Part shown: in pieces, positions 45,698 to 55,587 of the stretch
Numbering within the stretch: the first letter of the stretch is position 1
How the letters are laid out: every line of letters starts with the position of its first letter
DNA from: Chitinophaga niabensis
GTDB taxonomy: Bacteria; Bacteroidota; Bacteroidia; Chitinophagales; Chitinophagaceae
Direction of reading: 5' to 3'
DNA length: 64,000 nucleotides
NCBI RefSeq assembly: GCF_039545795.1
Contig: NZ_CP154260.1
Span: 4,469,001-4,533,000 of the forward strand
Position numbers and translations under genes: made by a program
The notes under the pieces: model-generated
Databases searched by the model: none
Told to the model about the DNA's origin: nothing
What the model saw: the letters and a program-made list of their open reading frames with translations, nothing else

Positions 45698-47089
45698 TCA
45701 GATAATTCGCATATTCTCCGGGTCCCAGTTGATCACCTTCTTCTTAAAGTAGCTTTCGTTAACTGCCAAAGCCGGGCCGGCAGCGCGTAAACCAAAGGTG
45801 GCATCTTCTACAACGGGTTTACCGTTGCGGATGGACTCAAAGAAGTTCACGAAATGGTCGTAACGGTCGTCATAACCCGCAGGGGCCTTATAAACAGACT
45901 CTTCCGGCTTGTGTTCAGCCTGGTCTGCTGCGCTGTATTTGGCATTGTATTGTTTCGCAAATTCCTCCTGCTGGGCCTTTGTGAAAGTATTATAGGTATC
46001 CCAGCCACCATAACCCGGAGCCTTGGGTACTTTATGCTGTTTGAGCTTAAAATCGTTCCATCCCATTTCCAGAACACCTTCCGTTCCTATCAGGCGGGTA
46101 TATTCCCCTCCCCCGCTGCCATCGGCAAAATTCACCCGCAACGTCATCTGGAAGGCCGGATGTTCTTTAGTAGCGGGGTAATCAAATACCGCTACCATCA
46201 CATCCGGTACATCCCTGCCATCTTTCCACTGTACCAGGTTGCCGCTGGCAAAAATGCGTTCAGGGCCTTTGGAGCCTGTTATGAAATGCAAACCTGTGAT
46301 GAGGTGTACAAAGAGGTCTCCCGGAACCCCGGTGCCATAGGCCTTGTAATTCCGCCAGCGGAAAAAGCGTACGGGATCAAAAGGCAGCTTGGCTGTATCT
46401 TTCAGGAAGGTGTCAAAATCAATTGTTTTGGGAGAGGCATCCGGTGGAATGGAATACTGCCATGCGCCTAATGCGCTATGCCTGTCCATTTTAGCCTCCA
46501 CCATGTTCAGTTGCCCGATATCCCCTGCCAGGTAACGTTTCCGGGCTTCTGCCAGGGCTATGCTGCTTACCCGCTGGCTGCCTACCTGGAGTACCATTTT
46601 GGTGCGTTTTTGTGTGGCAATCACTTTATGGCCTTCCTCTATCTGTTGCACCATGGGTTTTTCGCAGTATACTGCTTTGCCTTTTTCCATGGCGGCAATA
46701 GCCTGGGTATCATGCCAATGGTCTGGTGTGGCAATGATCACGGCATCCACATCTTTCCGTTCCAGGATCTCCCTGTAATCACGGGTGGTGAAAATATGGT
46801 TACCATACACGGTTTTAGCTTTTTCCAGGTGGCCATCATACAGATCGGCCACGGCTACCAATTCCACACCCGGTACTTTCAGGGCTGTGCTCACATCCCC
46901 AAAGCCCATGATGCCCATACCAATACCTGCTATGCGGATCTTATCATTCGGGCTGATATTGTGTTTAGCGGGCTGAATGATATATTGCTTTGCAGGGTCA
47001 GCGGCCAGGCCACTGAGGGAACCTGCTCCTATTAATGCTGCTGTGCTGCCTAGTTGCTTGATAAACTTACGGCGGGAATTATCTGACAT
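45698..47089 (-). CDS. Tat-exported Gfo/Idh/MocA-family oxidoreductase
   Basis: 463 residues. Twin-arginine signal SRRKFIKQLGSTAALIGAG at 5-23. NAD-binding core RIAGIGMGIMGFGDVSTALK, then IIATPDHWHDTQAIAAMEKGKAVYCEKPM, the standard family signature with catalytic EKP. The C-terminal domain follows with a long GGGEYTRLIGTEGVLEMGW block. These exported members usually act on sugars or inositols. Substrate unknown. It does not seem to be in an operon with the peptidase gene (38-bp gap, no terminator seen). Confidence 0.9.
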   Translation of the reverse strand: MSDNSRRKFIKQLGSTAALIGAGSLSGLAADPAKQYIIQPAKHNISPNDKIRIAGIGMGIMGFGDVSTALKVPGVELVAVADLYDGHLEKAKTVYGNHIFTTRDYREILERKDVDAVIIATPDHWHDTQAIAAMEKGKAVYCEKPMVQQIEEGHKVIATQKRTKMVLQVGSQRVSSIALAEARKRYLAGDIGQLNMVEAKMDRHSALGAWQYSIPPDASPKTIDFDTFLKDTAKLPFDPVRFFRWRNYKAYGTGVPGDLFVHLITGLHFITGSKGPERIFASGNLVQWKDGRDVPDVMVAVFDYPATKEHPAFQMTLRVNFADGSGGGEYTRLIGTEGVLEMGWNDFKLKQHKVPKAPGYGGWDTYNTFTKAQQEEFAKQYNAKYSAADQAEHKPEESVYKAPAGYDDRYDHFVNFFESIRNGKPVVEDATFGLRAAGPALAVNESYFKKKVINWDPENMRII

Positions 47090-47160
47090 AATCTGTTCAA
47101 GTTATTGGGTCCAGTACCAAGATAATAAATAATGATATTAAATTAACAATATGCCCGGAG

Positions 47161-47203
47161 CAAGGAGAAGACAACCTGAACACAAGGAGAAGACAAGGAG
47201 AAG
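47161..47203. repeat. Three short direct repeats (CAAGGAGAAG)
   Basis: CAAGGAGAAG at 47161, 47183 and 47194 in the gap between the oxidoreductase and sdhB. Spacing 22 and 11. The purpose is unknown; it may be simple purine-rich DNA. Confidence 0.4.
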
Positions 47204-47264
47204 CCTATGTGAAGAAGGGGTAAGAAAGTATCAGAACTATGGGAAGATGTACTTAAAGGTAAGA

Positions 47265-47304
47265 AAAAAACCGTCCCAGTTAATTTGAGACGGTTCCTTT
47301 TTTT
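47265..47304 (-). terminator. Terminator of the sdhCAB operon
   Basis: 7-bp stem AACCGTC / GACGGTT with a long loop, and A-run and T-run on either side; on the minus strand a T-run follows. It lies 30 bp after the sdhB stop. Confidence 0.75.
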
Positions 47305-47333
47305 GCTTAACCATATTGAATTTGTGATACAAA

Positions 47334-48083
47334 TTATTTTTCTGAGCTCAAACCGGCTCCAATGAATTCACGGTTCAGGCGGGCAATGTTCGTGAGCGAA
47401 ATACCTTTAGGGCATTCTGCTTCACAGGCGCCGGTGTTTGTACAACTACCGAAACCTTCTTTATCCATCTGGGCTACCATGTCCATAGCACGTTGTTTAC
47501 GTTCAGGATGCCCTTGTGGTAATAAAGCCAGTTGAGATACTTTAGCGGAAGTGAACAGCATGGCAGAAGAGTTCTTACAAGCTGCGACGCAAGCACCGCA
47601 ACCGATACAGGCTGCTGCTGCAAATGCATTGTCCGCATCAAATTTATCAATGGGAATAGCGTTGGCATCTACGGCGTTACCTGTGTTTACAGAGATGTAA
47701 CCACCTGCCTGGATGATGCGGTCAAATGCTGAACGGTCTACCGTCAGGTCTTTGATCACAGGGAAAGCAGCTGCACGCCAGGGTTCTACAACAATGGTAT
47801 CGCCATCGTTGTATGCACGCATGTGCAGCTGACAGGTAGTTGTTTCATTCCAGGGACCGTGTGCACGGCCATTAATATACATAGAGCATGCGCCACAGAT
47901 ACCTTCACGGCAATCGTGGTCAAATGCAACCGGGTCCTTTCCTTCGTTGATCAAACGCTCATTCAGCACATCAAACACTTCCAGGAAAGACATGTCTTTG
48001 GAAACGTCCGGAACCTCGTAGGATTCGAACTTCCCTTTCGCCTGGGTGTTTTGCTGACGCCAAATCTTTAATGTGAGCTTCAT
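47334..48083 (-). CDS. sdhB: Succinate dehydrogenase/fumarate reductase iron-sulfur subunit
   Basis: 249 residues. Electron relay of complex II. [2Fe-2S] ligands CREGICGAC and the later Cys in TTCQLH; [4Fe-4S] and [3Fe-4S] ligands [11 protein letters not shown] and [16 protein letters not shown]. The Asn/Thr at one ligand position and the overall length fit the Bacteroidota B-type enzyme. It is the last gene of the operon, 32 bp after sdhA. Confidence 0.95.
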   Translation of the reverse strand: MKLTLKIWRQQNTQAKGKFESYEVPDVSKDMSFLEVFDVLNERLINEGKDPVAFDHDCREGICGACSMYINGRAHGPWNETTTCQLHMRAYNDGDTIVVEPWRAAAFPVIKDLTVDRSAFDRIIQAGGYISVNTGNAVDANAIPIDKFDADNAFAAAACIGCGACVAACKNSSAMLFTSAKVSQLALLPQGHPERKQRAMDMVAQMDKEGFGSCTNTGACEAECPKGISLTNIARLNREFIGAGLSSEK

Positions 48084-48115
48084 AATGAAATGATTTATGT
48101 TTTCCTTATCAAACC

Positions 48116-50089
48116 TTATTTGTAATTACGCTGGGTTGGTTTCACGATCTCAAACTCCAGGGCTTCTTTATGCAATTCAAAGCTGCTCGGGCCTTTATAC
48201 TCCCATGCAGCTACGAACTGGAAGTTCTTATCGTCCCTTAAAGCTTCTCCGCCGTCTTCCTGTGATTCTTCACGGAAGTGACCACCGCAGGACTCCCTTC
48301 TTTGCAGGGCATCCATGCACATCAGCTCACCCAGTTCAATGAAATCTGCCACACGGCCAGCTTTTTCCAACTCAGGGTTGAATTCATTCTGACTGCCGGG
48401 AATCCTTACGTTCCTCCAGAATTCCGCTTTCAGCGCCTGTATTTCTTTGATAGCTTCTTTCAGTCCTTCTTCATTCCTGGCCATACCGCATTTATCCCAC
48501 ATGATCTTGCCCAGGGCTTTGTGGAAATGGTCTACGGAATGTTCTCCTTTGATATTCATCAGGGTATTCAGCTGATCCTGTACGGCTTTCTCTGTTTCAA
48601 CGAAAGCAGGGTGATCCAGCGGAATAGGTTTGGTATGAATTTCATCAGCCAGGTAGTTACCAATAGTATAAGGAATTACGAAGTAACCATCTGCGAGCCC
48701 CTGCATCAGTGCAGAAGCACCAAGGCGGTTAGCACCGTGGTCTGAGAAGTTAGCTTCTCCCAGTGCATACAAACCAGGTACAGTGGTCATCAGTTCATAA
48801 TCCACCCAGAGACCTCCCATGGTATAGTGTACCGCAGGGTAGATACGCATGGGCATTTCATATGGGTTTTCGCCAGTGATCTTGGCGTACATGTCGAACA
48901 GGTTGCCGTATTTCTCGGCTACTACTGCTTTACCCCATGTGATGATATCTTCTTTGCTGGCATGATCCTGGCCTTTCTTGCTGGCTTCGATCTGGCCATA
49001 ACGTACGATAGCATCTGCATAATCCAGGTATACCGCCATTTTGGAAGTGCCTACACCATAACCGGCATCGCATCTTTCCTTTGCAGCACGGGAGGCCACA
49101 TCGCGGGGAACGAGGTTACCGAAGGCAGGATACCTTCTTTCCAGGTAGTAATCCCTTTCTTCTTCGGGAATATCAACAGCTTTGCGATTGTCGTCTTTTT
49201 TCTTGGGAACCCAGATGCGTCCATCGTTCCGCAGGGATTCAGACATCAGGGTGAGTTTACTCTGATGATCTCCTGAAACGGGGATGCAGGTTGGGTGGAT
49301 CTGTGTAAAGCAGGGGTTGCCAAAGTAAGCACCACGTTTGTGTGCTTTCCAGGCTGCTGTTACGTTTGAGCCCATGGCATTGGTAGACAGGTAGAACACG
49401 TTACCATAACCACCTGTGCAAAGCAATACGGCATGGCCGAAATGCCTTTCCAGTTTACCACTGATCAGATCGCGGGCAATAATACCACGGGCTTTGCCGT
49501 CTATCGTTACCACATCCAGCATTTCGTGGCGGCTGTATAATTTCACATTACCTAATGCTACCTGACGTTGCAGCGCAGAATAGGCACCCAGTAATAATTG
49601 CTGACCTGTTTGGCCGGCGGCGTAGAAGGTACGTTGTACCTGTGTACCACCAAAAGAACGGTTGCTCAACAATCCACCATATTCACGGGCAAAGGGAACA
49701 CCCTGCGCCACGCATTGGTCAATGATGGCAGCACTTACTTCCGCCAGGCGGTAAACATTTCCTTCACGGGCACGATAGTCACCGCCTTTTACTGTATCAT
49801 AAAACAAACGGAAAACAGAGTCTCCATCGTTCTGGTAATTCTTTGCAGCATTGATACCTCCCTGCGCAGCAATACTGTGCGCGCGGCGGGCGCTATCCTG
49901 AAAACAAAACGCTTTTACTTTATACCCCAGTTCAGCCAAAGCAGCAGCAGCAGAGGCTCCGGCAAGACCGGTTCCTACTATAATTACCTCCAGCTTACGT
50001 TTGTTAGCCGGATTCACCAGTTTCACGTGGCTTTTATAGTCTGCCCACTTAGCTTCCATTGGGCCTGCAGGAATCTTTGCGTTTAACAT
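48116..50089 (-). CDS. sdhA: Succinate dehydrogenase/fumarate reductase flavoprotein subunit
   Basis: 657 residues. Catalytic FAD subunit. FAD fold [20 protein letters not shown] near 36-55; the [11 protein letters not shown] motif for covalent FAD near 91-101; substrate-site HPTCIPVSG; and [30 protein letters not shown]. The C-terminal half has the conserved Arg-rich [11 protein letters not shown]. It oxidises succinate or reduces fumarate; direction depends on the quinone and conditions. Flanked by sdhC and sdhB. Confidence 0.97.
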   Translation of the reverse strand: MLNAKIPAGPMEAKWADYKSHVKLVNPANKRKLEVIIVGTGLAGASAAAALAELGYKVKAFCFQDSARRAHSIAAQGGINAAKNYQNDGDSVFRLFYDTVKGGDYRAREGNVYRLAEVSAAIIDQCVAQGVPFAREYGGLLSNRSFGGTQVQRTFYAAGQTGQQLLLGAYSALQRQVALGNVKLYSRHEMLDVVTIDGKARGIIARDLISGKLERHFGHAVLLCTGGYGNVFYLSTNAMGSNVTAAWKAHKRGAYFGNPCFTQIHPTCIPVSGDHQSKLTLMSESLRNDGRIWVPKKKDDNRKAVDIPEEERDYYLERRYPAFGNLVPRDVASRAAKERCDAGYGVGTSKMAVYLDYADAIVRYGQIEASKKGQDHASKEDIITWGKAVVAEKYGNLFDMYAKITGENPYEMPMRIYPAVHYTMGGLWVDYELMTTVPGLYALGEANFSDHGANRLGASALMQGLADGYFVIPYTIGNYLADEIHTKPIPLDHPAFVETEKAVQDQLNTLMNIKGEHSVDHFHKALGKIMWDKCGMARNEEGLKEAIKEIQALKAEFWRNVRIPGSQNEFNPELEKAGRVADFIELGELMCMDALQRRESCGGHFREESQEDGGEALRDDKNFQFVAAWEYKGPSSFELHKEALEFEIVKPTQRNYK

Positions 50090-50103
50090 ATATCCTAGCT
50101 TTA

Positions 50104-50787
50104 TCAGATTTGTTTAATGTAAATAACTACAGGGATAACAGCAAAACCAAGCGGGATCAATACACCAAATAACCAAACCCCGATGAAGTTGATGATACCA
50201 TTGTACTTTTTGTGATTCAGGCCAAAGGTCTGGCAGGAACTTTTAAACCCATGGATCAGGTGGAAAGCCAGTGCGAACATACCGATCACATACAGCGCCA
50301 CGATCCAGGATTCTTTAAAAGCGAACCATACTACCTCGTAGAGGTTGCCGTACTCTTTGCCTTCATAGAGCGCAACATTCATTTCCCCATAGTGCATCCT
50401 CCACCAGAACTGTGCAAGGTGAACTACAATGAAGATGAAGAGGATACTGCCCATGACAGCCATCTGACGGCTATACCAGGAAGATGTTTTGTTACCGGGC
50501 TTCACCGCGTATTTAACGGGGCGTGCGGCTCTGTTACGAATAGTGAGCTGAATAGCCAGGAATGCGTGCACGATGATGATGATCTTTAACCCCCATGCGA
50601 TGAACTGGATTAAGGGATTATGACCCATGAAGGCCGCATACGTGTTGAAGGCTTCACCTCCGTCTTCTTTGAGCAATGCGATGTTTCCGGCCAGGTGCAC
50701 GATCACAAACGAGCACAGGAACAAACCGGTAGCACCTACCAGCAATTTTTTACCAATAGAGGTATTGAAGAATTGCGACCATTTCAT
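50104..50787 (-). CDS. sdhC: Succinate dehydrogenase cytochrome b subunit (di-haem, B-type)
   Basis: 227 residues with five membrane helices. Conserved His residues in helices ([37 protein letters not shown]) fit the four ligands of two haem b groups. A single membrane subunit with two haems is the B-type complex II layout; no sdhD exists here. It anchors SdhA/B and hands electrons to menaquinone. First gene of the operon, with a clear promoter. Confidence 0.95.
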   Translation of the reverse strand: MKWSQFFNTSIGKKLLVGATGLFLCSFVIVHLAGNIALLKEDGGEAFNTYAAFMGHNPLIQFIAWGLKIIIIVHAFLAIQLTIRNRAARPVKYAVKPGNKTSSWYSRQMAVMGSILFIFIVVHLAQFWWRMHYGEMNVALYEGKEYGNLYEVVWFAFKESWIVALYVIGMFALAFHLIHGFKSSCQTFGLNHKKYNGIINFIGVWLFGVLIPLGFAVIPVVIYIKQI

Positions 50788-50838
50788 AAGATACGTTCTA
50801 AGCTTCCTTTAGTATGAATAAATAAGTGAAATGTCGGG

Positions 50839-50868
50839 CAAATTTAATAGATGAAAAATTAAAACAAA
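50839..50868 (-). promoter_or_regulatory. Promoter of sdhCAB
   Basis: Minus-strand TTTG (50865-50868) and TAAATTTG (50839-50846), 18 bp apart, 51 bp before the sdhC start. Confidence 0.65.
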
Positions 50869-50891
50869 ATGATATTTATCACTAAAAAGGC

Positions 50892-51455
50892 TTATTCTAG
50901 TAGCTTCATCATGCTATTATCTACCAGATTAAACAAGTGCTGTGGTAAAAAAGTTCGCCACTTAGGCTCATCCAGCAGGTGGACGTAATTGTACAACCGG
51001 GCGCTCTCGAACTCATCCCGGGTTTGCTGAGGGGTATTGAGGAGTACTATCCAGCCACCTTCATCACGGATATCTTCCCACCATTCCTCATAATAACAAT
51101 CATCGGAGGAATAGAAATTGAGTACGTTCTCTCCTATGAAAATGAATTTATAGATCCCCTGGGCCGTCATCAGGTCAATAATATCCCGTTTCAGGGTCAT
51201 GACATTATTTTCCACCGCATCATTCCATTCCCCCAGCAATTCTATAATGGCATAGTTAAACTGGTAATCCACAAACAGGATCTTCATGTATAGGTTAGGG
51301 GCACCAAAATCATCCCATTGGGGATGGATGTAGTAATTATATATGGTATTGGAATATTCAAATTCGCTATACTCCCGTCCATAAAATGGAGAGAGTTCAT
51401 CCTCTTCGGCCGTATATAAATGCCGCCAGTTATAGAATGGTTCTATGTCCTGCAT
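50892..51455 (-). CDS. Conserved-looking protein of unknown function
   Basis: 187 residues, acidic and rich in Tyr, Trp and Asp/Glu. No signal peptide or membrane segment, so probably cytoplasmic. The pattern of beta strands (YMKILFVDYQFNYAIIELLGEW, then IYKFIFIGENVLNFYSSDD, then GGWIVLLNTP) suggests an alpha/beta fold. I do not recognise the family. It lies 44 bp downstream of murQ on the same strand and could be the last gene of that operon. Its end overlaps the sdhC promoter region. Confidence 0.65.
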   Translation of the reverse strand: MQDIEPFYNWRHLYTAEEDELSPFYGREYSEFEYSNTIYNYYIHPQWDDFGAPNLYMKILFVDYQFNYAIIELLGEWNDAVENNVMTLKRDIIDLMTAQGIYKFIFIGENVLNFYSSDDCYYEEWWEDIRDEGGWIVLLNTPQQTRDEFESARLYNYVHLLDEPKWRTFLPQHLFNLVDNSMMKLLE

Positions 51456-51499
51456 GATCGTTCAAAAGCTGTTTACCGGAGGGCAATTTAGGAATTTTT

Positions 51500-52312
51500 T
51501 TATTGTCTGCTATCGACTGCCCTTTTTACGCTGCCAAACTCCAGCAGTAAGGTTTTGGCGGTATCGTAGTCAGCCAGTTCCAGCTCTTCCATCACCATTT
51601 TCACCCCTCTGTCCACCAGCTTTTCATTGCTGAGCTGCATGTTCACCATTTTATTGTCTTCTACCCTGCCCAGCTGGATCATTACAGTTGTTGAGATCAT
51701 ATTCAATACCAGCTTTTGCGCGGTACCGCTTTTCATACGGGTGCTGCCGGTTACAAATTCAGGGCCTACTACCACTTCTATGGGAAAATCTGCAAATTGG
51801 GATACGGGTGATCCGGGGTTACAACTGATGCTGCCTGTAATGATACCATGTTTCTGACAGGCTTCCAGCGCACCCAATACATAAGGAGTGCTTCCGCTGG
51901 CGGCAATGCCTACCACTACATCTTTATCGCTGATGGCCCATTGCTGCAGATCCCTCCAGCCCTGTTCCCTGTCGTCTTCCGCATTTTCCACTGCTCTGCG
52001 GATGGCAGAATCCCCTCCTGCTATCAATCCTACTACCAGCCCCTGCGGCACACCATAAGTGGGAGGGCATTCAGAAGCATCCAGGATGCCAAGGCGGCCA
52101 CTGGTCCCAGCGCCCATATAGAACAAACGGCCTCCTGCCAGCATTTTATCTGCAATGGCGGAAGTGAGTGCAGTGATCTGTGGAATGGCTTTTTCAACAG
52201 CCAGGGGAACGGTTTTGTCTTCGCTATTAATGTTGGTCAATACTTCCTGGATGCTCATAGTTTCCAGGTGATGATAATTGCTTGCCTGTTCGGTTACTTT
52301 AGTAAATGCCAT
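51500..52312 (-). CDS. murQ: N-acetylmuramic acid 6-phosphate etherase
   Basis: 270 residues. Cleaves the lactyl ether of MurNAc-6-phosphate to give GlcNAc-6-phosphate and lactate during cell-wall recycling. SIS fold with YMGAGTSGRLGILDASECPPTYG near 65-87 and the late STRMKSGTAQKLVLNMIST near 190-208, both diagnostic. Slightly shorter than E. coli MurQ at the C-terminus. The kinase gene upstream (8 bp gap) could supply the phosphorylated substrate. Confidence 0.94.
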   Translation of the reverse strand: MAFTKVTEQASNYHHLETMSIQEVLTNINSEDKTVPLAVEKAIPQITALTSAIADKMLAGGRLFYMGAGTSGRLGILDASECPPTYGVPQGLVVGLIAGGDSAIRRAVENAEDDREQGWRDLQQWAISDKDVVVGIAASGSTPYVLGALEACQKHGIITGSISCNPGSPVSQFADFPIEVVVGPEFVTGSTRMKSGTAQKLVLNMISTTVMIQLGRVEDNKMVNMQLSNEKLVDRGVKMVMEELELADYDTAKTLLLEFGSVKRAVDSRQ

Positions 52313-52320
52313 ATCTGATT

Positions 52321-53169
52321 TTATTCCTCGTGATAAACGGCCAACCCATCCATAGGATTTTTAAGGATCCGGCCCAGCTGTAATTCGTACAACTGGCACA
52401 GTTCTTCCAGGATATCGCGGAAGTGCCATGCAATGCTTCCGGTGAAATGTAAAGGGCTTGTCCAGCTTTCACTGTATTTATAAAGATGTGTGAAGAAGAA
52501 TTCATTCAATCCGTCTTCCAGTATATTTTCAATCATATAATGCCCGCGGTTCTCTGCGAGAAAAGGGGTAAATGAAGCCAGGTAACGGTTTGGAAGTGGC
52601 TGGCGGTACACACTTTCCAGTATATCTGCCTGGGAGACATTGAATTTCTGCTCAAAGCGGAAACGCATTTCGTCATCAAAGGTTTGATAGAGGTAGTACT
52701 GTACTACTTTTTTACCCAGGAATGCGCCGCTGCCTTCATCTCCCAGGATATAACCCAGACCGGGATTGTTCTTTACAATCTCCTTTCCATCGTAATAACC
52801 GGAATTGGAACCCGTTCCCAGGATGCTGACTATTCCGCTGCTACGGCCGCAAAGCGCACGGGCTGCTGCCATCAGGTCGTGATTCACTTCTATTTTGGCA
52901 TGAGGCCATATGCCGTGAAGACTTTTATGTACCAGGTTACGGTTCTGTTCTGTACCACATCCTGTTCCATAATAGAAAACGAGATCAGGCATGGTATCAC
53001 CCAGCTGAGGTAACAGTTCCGCCCGTACGAGTTCCTCAATCTGCAAACTCGTCAGGAAATAAGGGCTCATACCCTGTGTAAAGAACGTGCGGCGTTCCTT
53101 ACCGTCCATCAGGCACCATTCCGTTTTTGTTGAACCGCTATCCGCTACCAGCTTAACTTTAGAAGCCAT
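52321..53169 (-). CDS. BadF/BcrA-family amino-sugar kinase (MurK or NagK-like)
   Basis: 282 residues. ASKHA-fold kinase. Phosphate-1 motif VADSGSTKTEWCLMDG near 8-23, adenosine loop SILGTGSNSGYYDG near 115-128, GLGYILGDEGSGAFLGK near 137-153. In this family some members phosphorylate GlcNAc and others MurNAc (MurK). The direct link to murQ favours a MurNAc or mixed specificity, but this is an inference. No PTS or transporter gene is next to it. Confidence 0.82.
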   Translation of the reverse strand: MASKVKLVADSGSTKTEWCLMDGKERRTFFTQGMSPYFLTSLQIEELVRAELLPQLGDTMPDLVFYYGTGCGTEQNRNLVHKSLHGIWPHAKIEVNHDLMAAARALCGRSSGIVSILGTGSNSGYYDGKEIVKNNPGLGYILGDEGSGAFLGKKVVQYYLYQTFDDEMRFRFEQKFNVSQADILESVYRQPLPNRYLASFTPFLAENRGHYMIENILEDGLNEFFFTHLYKYSESWTSPLHFTGSIAWHFRDILEELCQLYELQLGRILKNPMDGLAVYHEE

Positions 53170-53225
53170 ATCCGATCGTTTATGAAATTAAAGAATAGAT
53201 GTAGATGTTTTGCTTATGAATGTGC

Positions 53226-53233
53226 TATTTTTG
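53226..53233 (+). promoter_or_regulatory. -7 box (TATTTTTG) of the S41 peptidase gene
   Basis: Exact TAnnTTTG match 50 bp before the ATG at 53283. It lies downstream of the longer ORF start at 53220, which supports the shorter gene. The nearest TTTG upstream is only 13 bp away, closer than usual. Confidence 0.42.
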
Positions 53234-53282
53234 TCACAAGTTAAGCAAAAGGGGTTTCCCTGTCAACGATTTAAAAAATCAT

Positions 53283-54887
53283 ATGTCGGACAATAGAAAG
53301 TTAAAAGTGTTCCTGCCGTTGTTATTTGCCCTGGTATTAGCGCTGGGCATGTATCTGGGGCATAAGATGCCGGCCGCGCGCAACAGCGATTCCGCTATCT
53401 TTTTCAGCAATAAACGGGGGTCATTACAGGAGGTCATGGATCTTTTGAAGTATAAATATGTGGATACGCTGGACCTCGGTGACGCACAGGAAGAAGCCAT
53501 TGAAGGATTGCTCAGCCACCTGGACCCTCACTCTATTTACATCCCGCCCGCCAAAGTGCAGGCTGTGAATGAAGACCTGGATGGTAACTTTGAAGGGATA
53601 GGCGTTGAATTCAATATCATCCGTGACACGGTAAATATTATGAATGTGATCAGCGGCGGGCCTTCAGATCTGGCAGGCGTGCTCACAGGAGATAAAATAC
53701 TGGTGGTGAACGATACTGTTCAGGTTGCAGGTAAAAACATTACGAACGACAAGATCCGGAAACTGTTACGCGGCCCCCGCAATTCCATCGTGAAAGCGAC
53801 CATGCTGCGTGGAAGCAAAAAGGTGGACGTGAATATCAAGAGAGGCGTTATTCCTTTATACAGTGTGGACGCAGCTTATATTACTGCTCCCGGCACCGGT
53901 TACATCAAGATAAACAAATTCTCCGCTACCACTTACACAGAGTTTGTACAGGCTGTGCGCAAGTTGCAGAAAGAAGGCATGGATAAACTGATCATAGACC
54001 TTCGCCAGAATGGCGGCGGTTTGCTGGATGCGGCTACCCGCATAGCAGATGAGTTGCTGGACGGCAATAAACTGATTGTTTATACCCAGGGCAAAAGCTC
54101 TCCCAGGCAGGATTACAAATGCAGCAAACCCGGTCTGTTCGAGAAAGGCGGCCTCACCATCCTGGTGGATGAAGGTTCTGCCTCTGCAAGTGAAGTGCTC
54201 TCCGGTGCTATACAGGACTGGGACCGCGGAGAGATCATCGGACGCCGTACTTTTGGTAAAGGCCTGGTGCAGGAACCTTTCGACCTCAGTAATGGCGGCA
54301 CTTTACGTCTGACCATTGCCCGTTATTATCTCCCCTCCGGCAGAAGTATCCAAAAGAGCTACCAGAACGGCCGCGAGGCTTATGACGAAGATATCGCCAA
54401 CCGCTTTAATCATGGTGAGTTCCTGAACCGCGACAGCATCCGCCCGGTTGATACCATCAAATATGAAACAGCGGGTGGTAAAACAGTGTATGCAGGCGGC
54501 GGGATCATGCCGGATGTATTCCTGCCTTTTGATACTACGCGTTACTCTGCTTTCCTAACGGAACTGTACACACGTAACATCTTCGGTGATTTTATCTATG
54601 AGTATTATACGGCCAATGCAGCATCCTTTTCACAATACAAAGATGCCGCCACTTTCAACCGGCAGTTCCAGGTAGATAATAGCCTGATCAATGCCTTCAG
54701 GGCACATGCTGAAGCTGCAAAGGTGAGCACCGCCAAAATGAATGCAAAGGATGAGGCGGAAATAAGGGTAAGGATCAAAGCCCTGCTGGCAAGGCAGTTA
54801 TGGCGAAGTGAGGGATTCTATATGGTAAGTAATACAGACGATCCGGTGATATTAAAAGCAGTGGAAGAAGTAAAGAAATTGAAATAA
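53283..54887 (+). CDS. S41-family C-terminal processing peptidase (CtpA/Tsp-like)
   Basis: 534 residues from ATG 53283. N-terminal membrane anchor near 10-25 (VFLPLLFALVLALGMYLG), then a PDZ domain near 85-165 (FEGIGVEFNII, GGPSDLAGVLTGDKILVVND), and the peptidase core. The catalytic Ser is in DEGSASASEVLSGAI and the Lys in RRTFGKGLVQEP. It trims C-termini in the periplasm. The C-terminal 130 residues are helical. Single gene with a strong terminator. Confidence 0.9.
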   Translation: MSDNRKLKVFLPLLFALVLALGMYLGHKMPAARNSDSAIFFSNKRGSLQEVMDLLKYKYVDTLDLGDAQEEAIEGLLSHLDPHSIYIPPAKVQAVNEDLDGNFEGIGVEFNIIRDTVNIMNVISGGPSDLAGVLTGDKILVVNDTVQVAGKNITNDKIRKLLRGPRNSIVKATMLRGSKKVDVNIKRGVIPLYSVDAAYITAPGTGYIKINKFSATTYTEFVQAVRKLQKEGMDKLIIDLRQNGGGLLDAATRIADELLDGNKLIVYTQGKSSPRQDYKCSKPGLFEKGGLTILVDEGSASASEVLSGAIQDWDRGEIIGRRTFGKGLVQEPFDLSNGGTLRLTIARYYLPSGRSIQKSYQNGREAYDEDIANRFNHGEFLNRDSIRPVDTIKYETAGGKTVYAGGGIMPDVFLPFDTTRYSAFLTELYTRNIFGDFIYEYYTANAASFSQYKDAATFNRQFQVDNSLINAFRAHAEAAKVSTAKMNAKDEAEIRVRIKALLARQLWRSEGFYMVSNTDDPVILKAVEEVKKLK

Positions 54888-54926
54888 AAAAAGCGGGTGT
54901 ATCAAATGATGCACCCGCTTTTTTTT
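54886..54926. terminator. Bidirectional terminator after the S41 peptidase gene
   Basis: Stem AAAAAGCGGGTG / CACCCGCTTTTT, extended by a weaker inner ATC / GAT pair, with a T-run; shared with the convergent gene at 54925. Confidence 0.9.
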
Positions 54927-55491
54927 ATCGCTCTTTGCGTAGCCTTATCCTGTCTTCCTCAAATTCATGTTTCCTGTCCCGCAGCTCCTGGTCCAGTTCC
55001 CTTTTTGCTACCTTTTTCTCTTTCTTCGTTTCATATTTTCCGTCCTCGTATTCTTTCGTTCTTTGTTTTACATCTTCCTCATACTCTTTCTTCAATTCAA
55101 CCAGTTCCATTTCGTACTCCATATCCTCCTGCAGGCCCTCCATCTTCCGGCTCAGGGTATTCATTTTCTTTTCCATATCTGACACGGTTGCCGGCTCTTT
55201 GATCACATTCTTCACCACTTCCATCATGTCCAGTAACACGGACCTGAATTGTTTTTGCAGGGATTCCGAAATACCAGTACCGGAAAAGGAGATCTGGGCG
55301 GGGTCGAATTTAGTAAAAGCCAGGAGCATACTATCCCTGCGCGGCTGGGGAAGTTTTGCCAGCCCATGCAGGTTAGTGCCCGGGAACTGAAACTTGAAAT
55401 CTTTGTCGGGGTGGCCGGGGGCTGTTTCCTGTGCTGTTGTAAAAGACTGGAAACCAGCCAGCAGTAAAAAGGTAATCAGGAGCTTTTTCAT
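54925..55491 (-). CDS. Secreted coiled-coil protein of unknown function
   Basis: 188 residues from ATG 55491, where a signal peptide begins (MKKLLITFLLLAGFQSFTTAQ). An ORF start eight codons upstream is less likely. The N-terminal third has no known motif. From about 90 on it is almost pure Lys/Glu/Arg coiled coil (METEYEM-type, KEYEEDVKQRTKEYEDGKYETKK in parts) up to the end. It would be periplasmic. Single gene. Confidence 0.68.
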   Translation of the reverse strand: MKKLLITFLLLAGFQSFTTAQETAPGHPDKDFKFQFPGTNLHGLAKLPQPRRDSMLLAFTKFDPAQISFSGTGISESLQKQFRSVLLDMMEVVKNVIKEPATVSDMEKKMNTLSRKMEGLQEDMEYEMELVELKKEYEEDVKQRTKEYEDGKYETKKEKKVAKRELDQELRDRKHEFEEDRIRLRKER

Positions 55492-55532
55492 GCAAACGGT
55501 AAAATTTGCTCCCATAAAACAAGAGGTATGCC

Positions 55533-55563
55533 AAAAAAATCCTCCCGGTTTGCACCGGGAGGA
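55533..55563 (-). terminator. Terminator of the small lipoprotein gene
   Basis: 10-bp stem TCCTCCCGGT / ACCGGGAGGA with a TTGC loop; seven T residues follow on the minus strand. Confidence 0.88.
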
Positions 55564-55587
55564 CCATATACTTTCTGTAAGCTTAGC

